Part shown: piece after piece, positions 54,321 to 55,680 of the stretch
How the letters are laid out: each line of letters opens with the position of its first letter
Position numbering within the stretch: the first letter of the stretch is position 1
Assembly (NCBI GenBank): GCA_013824485.1
Contig: PNNY01000003.1
Span: 1-55,680, forward strand
Direction of reading: 5' to 3'
DNA length: 55,680 nt
Origin: Sideroxydans sp.
Lineage (GTDB): Bacteria > Pseudomonadota > Gammaproteobacteria > Burkholderiales > Gallionellaceae
Made by a program: the position numbers and the translations under genes
Notes under the pieces: generated by a model
Seen by the model: only the letters and a program-made list of their open reading frames with translations
Told to the model about the DNA's origin: nothing
Database searches by the model: none

Positions 54321-55680
54321 ATGTCGAAACACCTATTCACCAAATCTATTGCTTCATTGCTCTTTGGATTCATTCTTGCTGGATGTGGGGGCGGTGGTGG
54401 TTCAAGTAGTGGCGGCACGACACCAGCAACCACCTCACTCAGTGGCACGGCTGCTGTGGGCTTTGCAGTTGCTAACGGCACGGTGAATATCAAATGTGCA
54501 AGTAGCACAACAATTGCATCCTCGACCACAAGTGCATCTGGCGCGATACAGACGACGCTCTCTGGTCAAACCCTACCTTGCGCCATTCAGGTGACAGGCG
54601 GCACGATTAACAGTGTAGCTAACAGCACCAACTATCATTCCATCGCCACCAGTGCTGGCAATGTCAATGTGACACCGCTGACCGATCTGTTGATTGCTAA
54701 TTTGGCGGGTACTGCAACACCCAGCTCATGGTTCGCTGGTTTGACCACCACACAACTCGCTGCAATTTCGGCTGGCCAAGTATCTACAGCTACGACGAAT
54801 GTGAAAACTGCTCTGGGTCTGTCCACGCAATTGGCAGGGATCGATCCCATCACTACTGTCTTCACGCCCACCAACGATAACGTGATGGATAACACGCTGG
54901 AAGCGTTGCAAACAGCCCTCACCAATAGTGCAACCTCATATACAAGCTTGTTGACTGGTGCGGGTGCTAGTGCAAATGCTGGCTTCACGACTCCTGCAGG
55001 TTTCAATACTGCATTGACGACAGCTTATGTTCCACCTGCGGGTGGTGGGTCGACGCCCACCATTACGAGCTTTACTCCAAACACTGGAACCGTGGGTACA
55101 CCGATGACGATGACGATAACAGGGACGAATCTCACGTCGGTCTCACAAGTATATTTTTTTGGGCCGCTGCCTAGCAGTGCAAGCACAAACGCTACTATTT
55201 CTTCTAAGACTTCAACCAGTATCACCATCACTGTTCCGACATCCCTTGCGGCCGGCTCTTACAACATTGATGCTGTTCAATTTGGATTAAGTGACATTGT
55301 GGCACCGGGCACATTTGTATTAACAGGCACAGGTAGCGGAACTGCGCCCACTGTAACCCCGAGTGCTAGTGCAACAGCGATTGGTGATGTGCAGGTCGAT
55401 GTGAGCTGGGGCGCAGTAACTGGTGCAACGGGTTATAACGTTTATCGTTCAACTACTAAATTAGGCAATAATGATTTCGTAATTAGTCCAGCTAATAAAG
55501 TAAATGCATCACCGCTTTCTGGTCTTTGGCTAACCGATACGGGGGTGACCGCTACAACTACTTACTATTACAAGGTGACAGCCGTCAATGCAGCGGGTGA
55601 GGGACCTGCTTCAAACATGGTTACTTCAACGACAGCAGCGGCCGCAACTATTGACGGTAGCGTATGCCTTGAAACACTCT
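54321..55680 (+). CDS. Secreted lipoprotein with IPT/TIG and fibronectin III domains (3' end outside window)
   Basis: Open to the window edge, at least 453 residues. Starts ATG at 54321 with GGAGG upstream (54310-54314). Lipobox FILAGC, then a Gly/Ser-rich linker (CGGGGGSSSGGTT). Residues 40-240 form a Thr/Ser-rich, strand-like region of unknown type; about 250-330 reads as an IPT/TIG domain (PTITSFTPNTGTVGTPMTMT), and 345-440 as fibronectin III (VDVSWGAVTGATGYNVYRS, YYYKVTAVNAAGEGPASN). A surface or extracellular protein; binding target unknown. Divergent from the kinase/regulator pair; 185 bp lie between the starts. Confidence 0.85.
   Translation, partial: MSKHLFTKSIASLLFGFILAGCGGGGGSSSGGTTPATTSLSGTAAVGFAVANGTVNIKCASSTTIASSTTSASGAIQTTLSGQTLPCAIQVTGGTINSVANSTNYHSIATSAGNVNVTPLTDLLIANLAGTATPSSWFAGLTTTQLAAISAGQVSTATTNVKTALGLSTQLAGIDPITTVFTPTNDNVMDNTLEALQTALTNSATSYTSLLTGAGASANAGFTTPAGFNTALTTAYVPPAGGGSTPTITSFTPNTGTVGTPMTMTITGTNLTSVSQVYFFGPLPSSASTNATISSKTSTSITITVPTSLAAGSYNIDAVQFGLSDIVAPGTFVLTGTGSGTAPTVTPSASATAIGDVQVDVSWGAVTGATGYNVYRSTTKLGNNDFVISPANKVNASPLSGLWLTDTGVTATTTYYYKVTAVNAAGEGPASNMVTSTTAAAATIDGSVCLETL

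Overview
The window looks like chromosomal DNA of a betaproteobacterium. A Nitrosomonadales or Gallionellaceae-type organism is my best guess, from the hemX-hemY pair, the rpe-gph-trpE-trpG-trpD order, the RelA with an EFDDY motif, the betaproteobacterial porins and the phosphoketolase/acetate kinase pair. That placement is inference from gene content. Almost all the DNA is coding, no gap without a gene exceeds 300 bases, and I found no tRNA, rRNA, CRISPR array or insertion sequence.

Layout. 1-2.6 kb: end of a heme-locus pair (hemX, hemY) and a convergent 2Fe-2S/FAD reductase. 2.6-7.5 kb: an NAD(P)-binding epimerase-like gene, two outer-membrane-type genes, a scar holding the 3' ends of two neighbouring genes, and a porin-pstS operon behind a well-formed PhoB box. 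7.5-9 kb: two related membrane-anchored sensor-like proteins with no output domain. 9-14.4 kb: a LysR regulator divergent from a six-gene redox operon (pirin, cytochrome b561, two YceI, old yellow enzyme, FrnE-like). 14.5-18.3 kb: phosphoketolase, acetate kinase and a glutaredoxin-like protein. 18.3-19.7 kb: an accessory patch with a 405-residue unknown protein (possible PD-(D/E)XK nuclease) joined to a truncated CopG-type antitoxin.

19.7-29 kb is one long minus-strand series: rpe, gph, trpE, a CPBP protease, trpG, trpD, a RelA lacking its C-terminal ACT domain, and a two-gene ABC exporter. A long hairpin between gph and trpE overlaps the trpE ribosome binding site. 29-33.3 kb: apaG-mltA on plus; on minus, three FKBP domains in two genes, a nucleotidyltransferase with a 50-residue partner, and an AT-rich Mrr-like nuclease. 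33.3-37.8 kb: metH and a ccdAB toxin-antitoxin pair with its promoter inside a perfect palindrome. 37.8-43.1 kb: TrpB2, bacteriohemerythrin, PsiE-like protein, diguanylate cyclase, comM and ubiK.

43.1-46.1 kb is a nitrogen-control operon: porin, glnK and amtB behind a sigma-54 promoter with two upstream NtrC-type sites. 46-51.2 kb: a small unknown gene, a soluble Ser/Thr kinase, purU, a small unknown gene, murI and a YbiT-type ABC-F ATPase. 51.3-55.7 kb: a NarL-type response regulator and a large membrane histidine kinase, divergent from a secreted lipoprotein with IPT/TIG and fibronectin III domains that runs off the window edge.

The best-supported regulatory signals are the PhoB box, the NtrC/sigma-54 promoter, the ccd operator-promoter and the trpE hairpin. 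The main candidates for something undescribed are the trpE hairpin, the nucleotidyltransferase/50-residue pair, the 405-residue nuclease-like gene, the output-less sensor pair and the duplication scar.
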